From positions 372,001-436,000 of the forward strand of contig NZ_JAFKCW010000001.1 of NCBI RefSeq assembly GCF_017254835.1: DNA of 64,000 bases. The letters run 5' to 3'. The translations under genes and the position numbers were made by a program. The notes beneath the pieces were generated by a model. That model saw only the letters and a list, made by a program, of their open reading frames with translations, did no database searches and was not told the DNA's origin. The stretch's first letter is position 1. The number at the start of each line of letters is the position of its first letter. Shown here in pieces: positions 7,673 to 16,393 of the stretch. The DNA comes from Algoriphagus aestuariicola. GTDB lineage: Bacteria; Bacteroidota; Bacteroidia; Cytophagales; Cyclobacteriaceae.

Positions 7673-9139
7673 CTAGGAGCCTTTTTTTCCTAGCCATGCC
7701 AATACAAATCCCACGAGAAAAATAGTAAGAGTACCCATCACGATCGCCATGTTGGTATGAAGGGGATTTGCGAGCGTCTCAGGAAGCCCATTTTCGATCA
7801 GGATTTTAGTAAGGCTCATCCAGCCGATCACCAGCACGCCCAAGACGACGGCCAGCACAGCCTGGGGATTTTTTGCTTTCGAAAGCAAGCCCAAAAGGAA
7901 AAGGCCGAGGATTCCCCCGCTAAAGATTGAGGAAAGCGCCCACCATGCATCCAGTGCGCTGGTGACTCCATTGAACGCCAGGCCGACCAAAATGGCCAGT
8001 AGCCCCATGCCCATGGCGCTGAGGCGTAGCACGAGCAGGGAGGTTTTATCAGAGGGATCTTGGTCGATGTATTTGCGGAAGTGATCGGAAAGAATCACCG
8101 TAGCCGAGCTATTGATGCTGGTGGAGATGGTACTCATTCCCGCTGCGAAGATGGATGCGATCAACAATCCCGTAAAACCCACTGGAAGCTGGTTGACGAT
8201 GAAATAGGGAAATACCTTGTCACCTGCGGTGCCGGCAGGTAAGAGTTCGGGCTGAGCTTGGTAGAAGGCAAACAAAGCGGAGCCGATGAAAAAGAACAAG
8301 AGCGACACTGGCACAAAAAGCAAGCTTCCGAGCCAGGTGGATTTCTTGGCTTCCTGCTCCGTTTTCGCCGTGAGATATCGCTGCACATAGCTCTGGTCTA
8401 TCCCGAAATTCTGTAGGTTGATGAACAGGCCGTAGACCAAGATCATCCAAAAGGTAGAGGTGGTGAAATCCATCTCATAGCTCCCCAAACTGAATTTGTC
8501 CGCTTCATTGGCTAGCCGGAAAACCTCCGATGGGCCTCCCGGGATCTCAAAGAAGATCACCAAGATACAAGCCAAGGCACCACCTATGAGGATAATACCC
8601 TGAACGGCATCTGTCCAGATCACGGCCTCAATACCTCCCCACATCGAGTACACGACCACGCTGATGCCGGTGATCACGATGATTGAGGGGATGCTCATGC
8701 CCAAAAGAGAATTCATAGGCAAAGCGAGGAGGTAAAGGATAGCGCCCATTCGGGCAAGTTGCGTGAGCAGGTAACATATAGAAGCGTAGATCCGGGCCCA
8801 AGGGCCGAAGCGCTGCTCGAGATAATAGTAGGCCGATTCGCTTTTCAGTTTCCGATAGAGCGGTACAAAATACTTTACTGCTACCCAACCTGCCAGTGGG
8901 ATCGACAAACTGAACACAAAGCCATTCCAGTTGGTGCTGTAGGCGTTGCCTGGATAGGCAAGGAAGCTGATGCTGCTCACGAAGGTCGCGAAGATCGACA
9001 TTCCGATCGCCCAAGCTGGAAGTCGGCCGCCACCGGTGGTATAATCCGATGAGGATCTTTTTCTGAAAGAAAAAGAAACCCCAAAACCTATGATAGCAAC
9101 CATGTAAAGCAGGAAAATCGCAAGGTCTAAAACAGGCAT
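7673..9139 (-). CDS. Sodium:solute symporter (SSS), probable sialic acid importer
   Basis: 488 residues from the ATG at 9139. The reading frame stays open further upstream, but the extra N-terminus is not SSS-like, whereas PVLDLAIFLLYMVAIIG is a typical first helix. About 13 hydrophobic helices are visible, with SSS hallmarks such as SDYTTGGGRLPAWAIGMSIFA near residue 30-50 and the GGIEAVIWTDAVQG segment near 150. It would drive sugar or sialate uptake with the sodium gradient. The substrate comes from context: it is last in a minus-strand series with two sialidase-like genes and a neuraminate-lyase-family aldolase, the same role NanT-type SSS proteins play elsewhere. The gap to the aldolase is 112 bp, so it could also have its own promoter. 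Confidence 0.9.
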   Translation of the reverse strand: MPVLDLAIFLLYMVAIIGFGVSFSFRKRSSSDYTTGGGRLPAWAIGMSIFATFVSSISFLAYPGNAYSTNWNGFVFSLSIPLAGWVAVKYFVPLYRKLKSESAYYYLEQRFGPWARIYASICYLLTQLARMGAILYLLALPMNSLLGMSIPSIIVITGISVVVYSMWGGIEAVIWTDAVQGIILIGGALACILVIFFEIPGGPSEVFRLANEADKFSLGSYEMDFTTSTFWMILVYGLFINLQNFGIDQSYVQRYLTAKTEQEAKKSTWLGSLLFVPVSLLFFFIGSALFAFYQAQPELLPAGTAGDKVFPYFIVNQLPVGFTGLLIASIFAAGMSTISTSINSSATVILSDHFRKYIDQDPSDKTSLLVLRLSAMGMGLLAILVGLAFNGVTSALDAWWALSSIFSGGILGLFLLGLLSKAKNPQAVLAVVLGVLVIGWMSLTKILIENGLPETLANPLHTNMAIVMGTLTIFLVGFVLAWLGKKGS

Positions 9140-9251
9140 GGGGTTAAGTTTCGGTGGGTTGGATTGAATTAAAAGAAGAAAAAGCAAAGGTGCAAAGATG
9201 GCCAAAAGTAAACTTGACCTCCGTTCTTTGCTTAGTTTGATTGGTGTTTTT

Positions 9252-10190
9252 CTAGATGGCGGCCAATAGCGCTTGCTCCACACGGTCTTTGACCGCGCTA
9301 AAACGATCCCGCAGGGCATACTGCTCTTCCTCGGAATAGGAGTAAAGCGGTAGGGCCAGTGTGCCATCGCACAGGTCTTCAAAAGATAGGGATGCTTTCA
9401 AGCCTTTGAGATAGCTGGACTTGTAGGTGCCATTTTGGTAGATGTTTTCGCTCAGGAAAAGGATGGTCTCCTGGAGGTTTTGGACCTTTTCGTCTTCTTG
9501 TTTTTGAAATGCTTCAAATAAGCTCACATAGAGTTTTGGGAAAAGATTGCCTCCTCCGCATACGCCCCCGTGTCCCCCCATTTCCAGGCTTTCGGCGAGG
9601 ATCTCCTCCGGGCCTATGAATAGCCTGAAGTCCGGCTGGTTTTTGAAGGCATCGCAAAGCGCCTTGAAGTTGTCCTTGTTTCCCGTGCTGTCTTTCAAAC
9701 CGATGATATTGGGATGCTCGGACAGCTTCACCGCCGATTCGATTTCGATCTTTACCTTGGTGTGGGAGGGCATATCGTAGAGGAAGAGTGGCAATTTTAC
9801 CGCATCCGCCAGCTTTTGATAGTAGTTGACCACCTCATCCTGATCGATGTTGATGTAGAAGGGCGTAGCGGCCACCAGTGCGCTAGCCCCTGATTCCAGG
9901 GCCACCGCCGCCAGATCCAAGCTTTGCACGAAGGAGCTTTCGGTGATCCCAACGAGAACAGGAACCCTCCCAGCCACCTTTTTGCAGGTCAGGCGGATGA
10001 GATCGTTTTTGACATCCATGCTGATACTTGCTGACTCGCCTGTGGTACCGATGATGAATATGCCGTGAACCCCTCCATCGATCAGGTATTCGATGAGTTT
10101 TTCGGTATGTGCCACATCCAGGGAAAAATCGGGATTGAGCGGAGTAATCATGGGAGGGAAGATTCCCTGAAATATGTCGATTGGGTTCAT
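9252..10190 (-). CDS. Neuraminate lyase / DHDPS-family aldolase
   Basis: 312 residues from the ATG at 10190; a slightly longer start at 10202 also exists. It is a class I aldolase TIM barrel with GTTGES at 48-53 binding the pyruvate carboxylate, Tyr138 in LYDMP, and the Schiff-base Lys166 in IIGLKDSTGN. These positions nearly equal Tyr137 and Lys165 of E. coli NanA. Where NanA has an Asp-Glu pair for sialate hydroxyls, this protein has GPEE at 193-196, a conservative change. The expected reaction is N-acetylneuraminate to ManNAc and pyruvate. Dihydrodipicolinate synthase or another keto-acid aldolase remains possible from sequence alone, but two sialidases and a symporter beside it favour the lyase. 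The gap to the upstream sialidase-like gene is 18 bp. Confidence 0.85.
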   Translation of the reverse strand: MNPIDIFQGIFPPMITPLNPDFSLDVAHTEKLIEYLIDGGVHGIFIIGTTGESASISMDVKNDLIRLTCKKVAGRVPVLVGITESSFVQSLDLAAVALESGASALVAATPFYINIDQDEVVNYYQKLADAVKLPLFLYDMPSHTKVKIEIESAVKLSEHPNIIGLKDSTGNKDNFKALCDAFKNQPDFRLFIGPEEILAESLEMGGHGGVCGGGNLFPKLYVSLFEAFQKQEDEKVQNLQETILFLSENIYQNGTYKSSYLKGLKASLSFEDLCDGTLALPLYSYSEEEQYALRDRFSAVKDRVEQALLAAI

Positions 10191-10208
10191 AGGTTGGAGC
10201 AAGTAAGA

Positions 10209-11210
10209 TTAGACTTTAAGATGGATGTATTTCACCTTGACCCGGTTGTAGGTATAGCTGATGTGAACCGTACCATCCTTTGCCTCGATGATGGCCGGAT
10301 AGCTGAATTCGCCCTCGCTTTCGTCTTCCAAGACCAAGAGTTCTTCCCAGGTAATACCATCTGGAGAGCCAAAGAGACTAATCTTGTTCCTCCCTTTTTT
10401 TATGGGATTGCAAACCAGCAGGTGATAGCCATTTTTCAATGTGACTGCATCGATGCCCGAATTGTTGTGTGCCAATCCTGTGGATGCCATTTTGCTCCAG
10501 GTGTTTCCGTTGTCTGAAGACGAAGAAGTCGCAATTTCCCCCTGCTGGGTACGAAAAAGCAGCTGGAGTCTTCCGTTTGGGTGACGGAGGGTCGTGGGCT
10601 GGATGGCACCAAAACCGTTGCCGTCAATTTCTGATTTTCTCCATGTTTTCAGTTGCGGATCGGTGATTTCAACATGGCTGGTCCAGATTCGGTTGATCTC
10701 AAAACTACTTGGGTGCAGGAGTCTACCGTCGGGTAGGACGATGGATTTGTTTTTGACCGGGCCAAGAAAGCCCGGTGGCGTTTGGATTTCTTCAGACCAT
10801 GTTTTTCCCTCGTCCTCTGAGATTTTGTAGAGCCCCCACCATTCTCTGGGGTTTGGCCCTTCTTTGTAAAAAAGGACGATCTTTCCGTCCTCCATTCGAT
10901 GTAAGACCGGATTCCAAGTCGGATTTCGAAAGTTCTCGTTTTCCACCCCATCCGCTACCATTTGAGGAGTGGACCAAGCACCCTCGCTGAGCTTGGAGGT
11001 GTAGATGCTGACGTCGGGATGTCTTTCGTGGGTCCCCCCAAACCAGGCTGCCATGATCCCCGACGGAGTCTCCAACAAGGTGGAGGCATGGCACTGTGGA
11101 AAAGGCGCGGATTCATAGACAAAGCCGGAGGCTAGAATTGTAGGTTTGACAGGGTTTTTTAGTGAATGAACGAGTTGAAATAAGCTAAGAATCAGAACGA
11201 ATAGGTTCAT
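10209..11210 (-). CDS. Secreted sialidase-like BNR-repeat protein
   Basis: 333 residues with a short hydrophobic N-terminus (about 1-16) for export. A six-bladed propeller is suggested by Asp boxes at 131-138 (SEDEGKTW) and 231-238 (SSDNGNTW), plus a weaker SPDGITW near 280. The FPQCHASTLLET and AAWFGGTHE motifs near 37-62 are typical of a neuraminidase-like subfamily, annotated as exo-alpha-sialidase or BNR-repeat protein, that differs from classical GH33. The arginine-triad RIP motif of GH33 was not seen. It probably cleaves or binds a terminal glycan residue outside the cell. It heads a tight block with the aldolase and the symporter. Confidence 0.8.
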   Translation of the reverse strand: MNLFVLILSLFQLVHSLKNPVKPTILASGFVYESAPFPQCHASTLLETPSGIMAAWFGGTHERHPDVSIYTSKLSEGAWSTPQMVADGVENENFRNPTWNPVLHRMEDGKIVLFYKEGPNPREWWGLYKISEDEGKTWSEEIQTPPGFLGPVKNKSIVLPDGRLLHPSSFEINRIWTSHVEITDPQLKTWRKSEIDGNGFGAIQPTTLRHPNGRLQLLFRTQQGEIATSSSSDNGNTWSKMASTGLAHNNSGIDAVTLKNGYHLLVCNPIKKGRNKISLFGSPDGITWEELLVLEDESEGEFSYPAIIEAKDGTVHISYTYNRVKVKYIHLKV

Positions 11211-11541
11211 GGTTGATCGGAGATTTTATCGGTTTAGACATAAAGATGCCTTCGAATACAGGGGTGTCCATACTGTGCTCACCTGTAGGTGATTGGGATA
11301 CCTGCGGTAGAGGTGTTGGAAACGTACTTGCAGGATTTAACCCAAGCTCATTTGGACAACAAGGTAGACAAGCCTAGATTATGTACCGTTTTTTCGAAGA
11401 CAAAAGGCGTGTCATTTGCAAGGGCCCGTAGATAGGACATGGCAGCGAGTACCTCGCTAGAAGGGTTTTTTGGGTTGGGTTTCATAGGTGGGAAACAGGG
11501 TTTTAGGTTATTTAGGTTTCGGCTAGACCGCTGGGATTTTA
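11211..11541. other. Intergenic stretch without a gene
   Basis: 331 bp between two minus-strand genes. No convincing reading frame, RNA fold or repeat was seen. It separates the hydrolase from the sialidase-like/aldolase/symporter block and may hold that block's promoter. Confidence 0.4.
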
Positions 11542-12993
11542 TTAATGCACCGCAGGAGTGCTTGCTTTTTTTGACACAAAAGGCTCAAAAGGATATGTCC
11601 TGGGCAAGACTTCCACCCCGGTGGTGACTTTCAAGGGGCTTTCTCCCGCATAAGTCAGCTCGACGAAATAGCCCCGGAAGCCTTCATCCGGTGTTTTCAG
11701 CAGGACTTCCAGCTCACCGCTCTCCGGCAGCCGGATTTCCTCCGCTACCCAGTTTGGCCCAAACACATCAATGCGAAAATCGCGAGAGAGGGGATTGAGT
11801 GCTGACCATAGCTTGACGGAAGCTGGCCGGTTGCTGGGGTCGGTCTTCACGAGGATTTTGTCTCCCTCGATTTTCCATTCGTAGTTTGGCCGAGTGGTTT
11901 TGTTGAGGATGGAGCCGTAGAAAGCAATCATATTGGGCAGGGCATCGGAATCCCCTATATCGTGGCCAAAATTGGGTACATACATCAGGTGCTTTTCCCC
12001 CGGCAGGCTATCCCAGTAGAAATTCCAGCTGTCAGGTTGGAAAAACTCGTCGCCAGCTGCATTGATCAGCAGCTTGGGCATTTCGTAGTCCTTGCGGAAG
12101 GAATAGGGCTCCGTGATCTCCATCATCCGGTCAAACTCAGGAGTGCCGACCCATTCCATCACTTCCTCCCGCACATAGTCTCCTACGGCCGGCGCCCAAA
12201 ATCCATAGTTTTGCCAATGGTGCTCAAAAGACGGCACCAGATTGAGCAAGTCAATCACGACCGGGACGATGCCAACAACCCGATCATCCACCGCTGCGGT
12301 GGTCCAAGTGGTCCAGCCTCTTTTGGAGGCTCCGCCGACCACGTAGCTATCAAGGATCTTGCTGTATTTCGTTTTTGCCATATCGCTTACGGCATCCATG
12401 GCGAGTTTAGCGGCTTTGGTCATAGGAAGCCGAGCCAGCCAGATCGCGTCCTTGTCTTTGGCTCCTCCTTCCAGAAATTTCCTCCAGCCATAGGAAATGA
12501 TCTCATCTTCATAGCGCTCACCAAAGGTGTCGTTGGCGAAAGTGATGGGCTGGAAGGGCACGTTGTGGATCTTGGCTACGATGGAATTGGTCTGCGTGGC
12601 GGCCGCCAAGATTAGCGGATCCGGTTCCTCGGGCATTTTCGAATTCGTGCTGCCACCGGAGATCCAGAGCATGCCGGTCTGATGAGGCGTGTTTTTTGGG
12701 ACGACCGCGGAGACCCAGTGCCACCATTCGGTCTTATCCACGATATCGGGCGTGAGCCAATGCTGGGAGTACATTTTCAGCACGACATAGTCAAATTCTT
12801 CTCCCGGTACGCTGTGGACGATCTCATAGCGGTAGGTGGAGTCGGCTGCGTGAACATAATCTTTGAGCAGGGTAGAAGAGCTGAGTTCCGCTTCGGCGGC
12901 TTTTTCTGCTGGCTTTTGGCAGGAAAAAATTAGGCTGGTGCCAAAGACTACAGCCACCCAGCTGAGGGCGAGCCAATATCTTTCTTGGTTCAT
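11542..12993 (-). CDS. PhoPQ-activated pathogenicity-related family lipoprotein hydrolase
   Basis: 483 residues from the ATG at 12993. The frame opens earlier (13068), but the chosen start gives a clean lipoprotein signal with lipobox LIFSC (Cys25). The body matches the PF10142 family: WWHW near 90, the strongly conserved G-x-S-K-R-G-W-T-T-W at 221-230 with likely nucleophile Ser223, and a late Asp/His-bearing part (NAAGDEFFQPDSW, then FGHDIGD). The fold is alpha/beta-hydrolase-like. Enzymatic function is not established for the family. Its place between two sialidase genes suggests it acts on a sialylated or acylated glycan, for example as an O-acyl esterase, which is inference. The gap to the upstream sialidase is 100 bp. 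Confidence 0.85.
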   Translation of the reverse strand: MNQERYWLALSWVAVVFGTSLIFSCQKPAEKAAEAELSSSTLLKDYVHAADSTYRYEIVHSVPGEEFDYVVLKMYSQHWLTPDIVDKTEWWHWVSAVVPKNTPHQTGMLWISGGSTNSKMPEEPDPLILAAATQTNSIVAKIHNVPFQPITFANDTFGERYEDEIISYGWRKFLEGGAKDKDAIWLARLPMTKAAKLAMDAVSDMAKTKYSKILDSYVVGGASKRGWTTWTTAAVDDRVVGIVPVVIDLLNLVPSFEHHWQNYGFWAPAVGDYVREEVMEWVGTPEFDRMMEITEPYSFRKDYEMPKLLINAAGDEFFQPDSWNFYWDSLPGEKHLMYVPNFGHDIGDSDALPNMIAFYGSILNKTTRPNYEWKIEGDKILVKTDPSNRPASVKLWSALNPLSRDFRIDVFGPNWVAEEIRLPESGELEVLLKTPDEGFRGYFVELTYAGESPLKVTTGVEVLPRTYPFEPFVSKKASTPAVH

Positions 12994-13093
12994 AACAGGT
13001 TCGGTTGCTTTAGGTTTCCTAAAATGTAAGCAGAAAAGACTTTTGCAACAAAACCTCCGGTTAAGCAAATAGGACTATCCTTCGTTGACGAGA

Positions 13094-14269
13094 TTATTCT
13101 CTGTTCCAAACCACAGGCTTGAAGACGATTTCCTGATAGTTGTTTCTTTCGTAAAGGATGCCCAGTGTGCCGGTGTCTAGCTTGACCAGGTCGGAGTATG
13201 CGGTCCAAGGAAGCTTGGCGCTGTCTCCTGTGTAGTCTATCGGCAGCGTGAGTTCCCAGTTTTTACCCCCGTCAAAGCTGACTTTGACAGTAAGTTGGTT
13301 TCGTTCGGTTTCATTTGCGTTGTTGGAGTGTGCGAGGATGGTTTGCCCGTCGCTTGTTCCGAGGTCGAGGATGGAGCCCTGGCAGACTGGGTCAGGCAGA
13401 CTTTCGTCGAAATAGGCCTCGTCCCAGGTCTGTCCACCATCCGAGGAGTAGGCTAGGATTCGCTGTCGGATATCGCCTTTTTGGTTTCGAATGCTCATGA
13501 TCATCCTGTTGTCGCTGAGCTCAGCGGCGATGGATTCATTTGAGCCGGGAATGTCAACTGACTCGGAAATGCGGAAGCTTTTCCCATGGTCGTCGGTGTA
13601 AAAACCGTGGGCTTGGTATTCGGCAAAATTTTCCTGGGGAGCTCCTACAGAGTGGTTAGCTGCGACGTAGATCCGGCCTTTGTATTTTCCCTCTTTGAAT
13701 TGGAAGGCATGGCCGGGCGTATTGGCATAGTGCCTCCAGTCCGCCGGGTTTTTGTATTCGGGATTGAAAGCCGGATTGTTGGGCTTGTGTACTTGAAGGG
13801 TGATGTTTTCCGGCTTTTCCCAGGTTTTGCCAAAATCGAAAGACTTGATCATCCATACCTCTCGCACACCTCTGTTCATACGAATGTCGTACTCGTGGTT
13901 GTTGCCGGTGTTGTAGAAGAGGTACACAAGGCCCTTGGGGTGTTCTGGGTCAAAAAGATCTACGACAGGAGCCGGATTGCCGGCTTGGAGGGAGTCGTAA
14001 TCGACCAAGGTCTGAAGGGAGGACCAGGTTTGGCCCTGATCTGCACTTCTTTTCATCACCAGATTTACGTCGCCGAAGTCATCGCTTCCATTTACCCTGC
14101 CCTCGGCAAAGGCCAACAGTTCACCGTTTGGCAGGTCTATGATGGCAGGAATCCGATAGGTAGCGTGGCCTTCCTCGCCGCCTTGAAAAACGATCCTCTC
14201 TTGCGCGGCGGCGAGATGGACGAGAGAAAACGCGAAAAAAATCGCTAAGGCGAGTTGGTTAGGTTTCAT
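13094..14269 (-). CDS. nanH: Exo-alpha-sialidase, GH33
   Basis: 391 residues with signal peptide (about 1-22, cleaved near LAAAQ). GH33 features are complete: the RIP motif at 39-41 (TYRIPAI) supplying the first triad arginine, Asp boxes at 75-82 (SADQGQTW), 143-150 (SFDFGKTW), 275-282 (SSDGGQTW) and 331-338 (SFDGGKNW), a weaker one at 225-232, and the nucleophile tyrosine in ILYERN (Tyr373) followed by the usual glutamate. It hydrolyses terminal alpha-linked sialic acid from glycoconjugates in the periplasm or outside. It is the first gene of the minus-strand sialic acid cluster, and its start faces the TetR gene across about 145 bp. Confidence 0.95.
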   Translation of the reverse strand: MKPNQLALAIFFAFSLVHLAAAQERIVFQGGEEGHATYRIPAIIDLPNGELLAFAEGRVNGSDDFGDVNLVMKRSADQGQTWSSLQTLVDYDSLQAGNPAPVVDLFDPEHPKGLVYLFYNTGNNHEYDIRMNRGVREVWMIKSFDFGKTWEKPENITLQVHKPNNPAFNPEYKNPADWRHYANTPGHAFQFKEGKYKGRIYVAANHSVGAPQENFAEYQAHGFYTDDHGKSFRISESVDIPGSNESIAAELSDNRMIMSIRNQKGDIRQRILAYSSDGGQTWDEAYFDESLPDPVCQGSILDLGTSDGQTILAHSNNANETERNQLTVKVSFDGGKNWELTLPIDYTGDSAKLPWTAYSDLVKLDTGTLGILYERNNYQEIVFKPVVWNRE

Positions 14270-14388
14270 GGGTTTATTGTTCAGGTGCTCAAACTAGCAC
14301 AAGCAGCCTGATTTTCAAACCAAGAAAATCCCGTTGAAAAAAAGATCCGAAAAAATGGGAGTCGTCGGGAACCAACTTCGGCAATACG

Positions 14389-14406
14389 TGATTGAACGTT
14401 CATTCA
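14389..14406. promoter_or_regulatory. Palindromic TetR-family operator
   Basis: TGATTGAACGTTCATTCA is an 18-bp inverted repeat with only one mismatched pair and a perfect 10-bp core TGAACGTTCA. This form closely resembles operators of AcrR/TetR-type efflux repressors. It ends 9 bp before the TetR ATG, which suggests autoregulation and control of the efflux genes behind it. Confidence 0.75.
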
Positions 14407-14415
14407 CTCATTCCC

Positions 14416-14997
14416 ATGGAGCAAAACCCAAGCAAAAAGGTTCAGATTCTCGAGAGCGCGCTAGAGCTTATCAAGGAAAATGGATTCCACGGTTGCCCGA
14501 TCAGCCAAGTAGCCAAGCAGGCCTCTGTCGCAGCCGGATCGGTCTATACCTACTTTGAGAGCAAGGATGAAATGATCCTTGAACTTTATACCTATGTCAA
14601 AACTGAAGTCGCAAAAAAAATCAGTGAAAAAGATGACCCCAAAAAGAACTTTGAGGCCCGCTTTTTTGATTTGTGGAATAATGTGACTTCACTCTATCGG
14701 GAAAAGCCCGCTTTTCAGAGTTTTTTGGACCAGTTTAGCAGTAGTCCCTATAATACCGAGGCAGTCCAGCTGGAATGCGATCCTTTGGGGCAATGGCTGG
14801 AAGCATTCTTCAAAGAGGGTGTAGAATCCGGACAGCTGAAGGCCTTGAATCCCAAAATCATTTCCATCATGGTGCTGGGCAGCCTTATTTCTTTGGTTCG
14901 TTTTACTACTTATTTCAAAGCCAAGACCGCTTCGGCAGCCCAAGACCTACACTTGATTCCCCAAATGGTTTGGGACGGGATCAAATTTCAATCGTAA
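14416..14997 (+). CDS. TetR/AcrR-family repressor of the efflux operon
   Basis: 193 residues from the ATG at 14416. A TTG eight codons earlier is in frame but lies inside the operator palindrome, so the ATG is preferred. The N-terminal helix-turn-helix covers about residues 7-50, with PISQVAKQASVAAGSVYTYF as the recognition part ending in the family's Y-x-Y-F signature. The C-terminal two-thirds is a helical ligand and dimer domain. It sits 24 bp upstream of the TolC-like gene, so it is very likely the first gene of the operon. It presumably represses itself and the pump until a toxic ligand binds. Confidence 0.92.
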   Translation: MEQNPSKKVQILESALELIKENGFHGCPISQVAKQASVAAGSVYTYFESKDEMILELYTYVKTEVAKKISEKDDPKKNFEARFFDLWNNVTSLYREKPAFQSFLDQFSSSPYNTEAVQLECDPLGQWLEAFFKEGVESGQLKALNPKIISIMVLGSLISLVRFTTYFKAKTASAAQDLHLIPQMVWDGIKFQS

Positions 14998-15021
14998 CAT
15001 TTTCAAACCAACTATATTTTA

Positions 15022-16359
15022 ATGAGACAAAGACGATTCCTACTTTGTGTTTTTTGGCTGCTTTCTGCGTCCGCCCTAAAGGCTCAGGAGCAGCCGGAGG
15101 ACAGTACCCAATTCACCGTCGAGGAGATGGTGAAATTTGCCTTGATCAACAGCCCTCTGGTGAAGATTTCCGAACTGGATGCCGAGATTGGCGACAGGCA
15201 GATCAAGTCCAGTCTATCGGCTTGGCTGCCCCAAGTCTCCGCCAATACCCAATGGAGCAATAACCTGAAGCTACAGACCCAGCCCATTGGCGACCAACTG
15301 ATCACTTTTGGGCAGCCATATTCGGGCAACCTCAACTTCACCGTAGACCAGACGATTTTCAACCGGGACGTTTTCTTGGCTTCCAAAGGCTCCAGTCTGG
15401 CTAGAAACCAACTGAGCCAAACCATGGAGACCCAGAAAATCGAAGCGGTGATCACGGTGGCGAGGGCTTTCTATGACTTGCTGCTGAGCCTGGAGCAGAT
15501 CAAGGTCTTCGACGAAAACATTGTCCGCCAAGAGAAGCAGTACAAAGACGCCAGAGCGCGATTTGAAGCTGGTCTGGTGGATAAGACCGACTTCCAAAGA
15601 GCGAGCATCAGCCTGGCCAACATCCAAAGCCAACGAAACAGACTGGTATCTTCCCTTGACGCCAAATACTCCTACTTGAAGCAAGTAAGTGGCTATCCCC
15701 TTGATCAGGAATTGACTCTCCACTACGAGTATGGAGAGATGGCAAAAAGGGCGGAGCTGGACGTGGCGCCGGATTTTATCATGGAAAACCGGGTGGACTA
15801 TCAGCTGGCCAAGACCCAGTATTCCCTGTCAGAGCTGGAGACCAGCTACTCCAAATGGGCTTATATACCGGCGATCAAGGGTTTTTATAATTACAACTTC
15901 CTGTTTTTCAACCAAAATTTCTCCGGCTTATTGGATGAGTCCTTTCCCACTTCAGCCTTGGGCTTGAGCGCATCCATTCCTATTTTCCAAGGAGGCAAGC
16001 GCTCAGACGAGGTGAGGCTGGCAAGGCTGAAACAGGAAAAATCCCTAGTCTCCCTAAACAATTATGAAAAGCAGCTGAATACCGAGTATGAGACGGCTCT
16101 GGCGGATTACAATGCCAACTATTTTGCTTGGCAGACGCTTCAAGATAACCTAGATCTGGCGGAGGAGGTGTACAACACCATCAAACTCCAATATGACGAA
16201 GGGGTCAAAGCCTATGTCGATCTGGTCGTGGCTGAGTCTGAGCTCCGCACCGCGCAGATCAATAATTACAATGCGCTTTATAGTGTCCTTTCCAGCAAGT
16301 TGGATCTCCAGCGCGCAATGGGACTTATCAATCCATCTTCCATAGAATCTTCATTCTGA
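15022..16359 (+). CDS. TolC-family outer membrane efflux protein
   Basis: 445 residues with signal peptide (about 1-20, LKAQEQ). Two repeated OEP units, about 30-215 and 230-440, contain the long amphipathic helices of TolC proteins, for example FYDLLLSLEQIKVFDENI and LQDNLDLAEEVYNTIKLQYD, and the GVKAYVDLVVAESEL motif of the second repeat. It forms the outer-membrane channel of the tripartite pump. Its partners are the membrane fusion protein 34 bp downstream and the RND transporter after that. Its place as first structural gene follows the TetR-TolC-MFP-RND order common in Bacteroidota. Confidence 0.95.
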   Translation: MRQRRFLLCVFWLLSASALKAQEQPEDSTQFTVEEMVKFALINSPLVKISELDAEIGDRQIKSSLSAWLPQVSANTQWSNNLKLQTQPIGDQLITFGQPYSGNLNFTVDQTIFNRDVFLASKGSSLARNQLSQTMETQKIEAVITVARAFYDLLLSLEQIKVFDENIVRQEKQYKDARARFEAGLVDKTDFQRASISLANIQSQRNRLVSSLDAKYSYLKQVSGYPLDQELTLHYEYGEMAKRAELDVAPDFIMENRVDYQLAKTQYSLSELETSYSKWAYIPAIKGFYNYNFLFFNQNFSGLLDESFPTSALGLSASIPIFQGGKRSDEVRLARLKQEKSLVSLNNYEKQLNTEYETALADYNANYFAWQTLQDNLDLAEEVYNTIKLQYDEGVKAYVDLVVAESELRTAQINNYNALYSVLSSKLDLQRAMGLINPSSIESSF

Positions 16360-16393
16360 TTTCAGCTGTCCATCGAAAATAAATTACTACCAG

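Noticed and set aside
9140-9382. 81-codon N-terminal extension of the SSS symporter
   Set aside because: It overlaps the aldolase gene, is rich in Arg/Pro/Trp and lacks SSS character; the helix-starting ATG at 9139 is better.
14392-14415. TTG start giving the TetR gene eight extra codons
   Set aside because: It lies within the operator palindrome, and an ATG with a normal TetR N-terminus follows at 14416.
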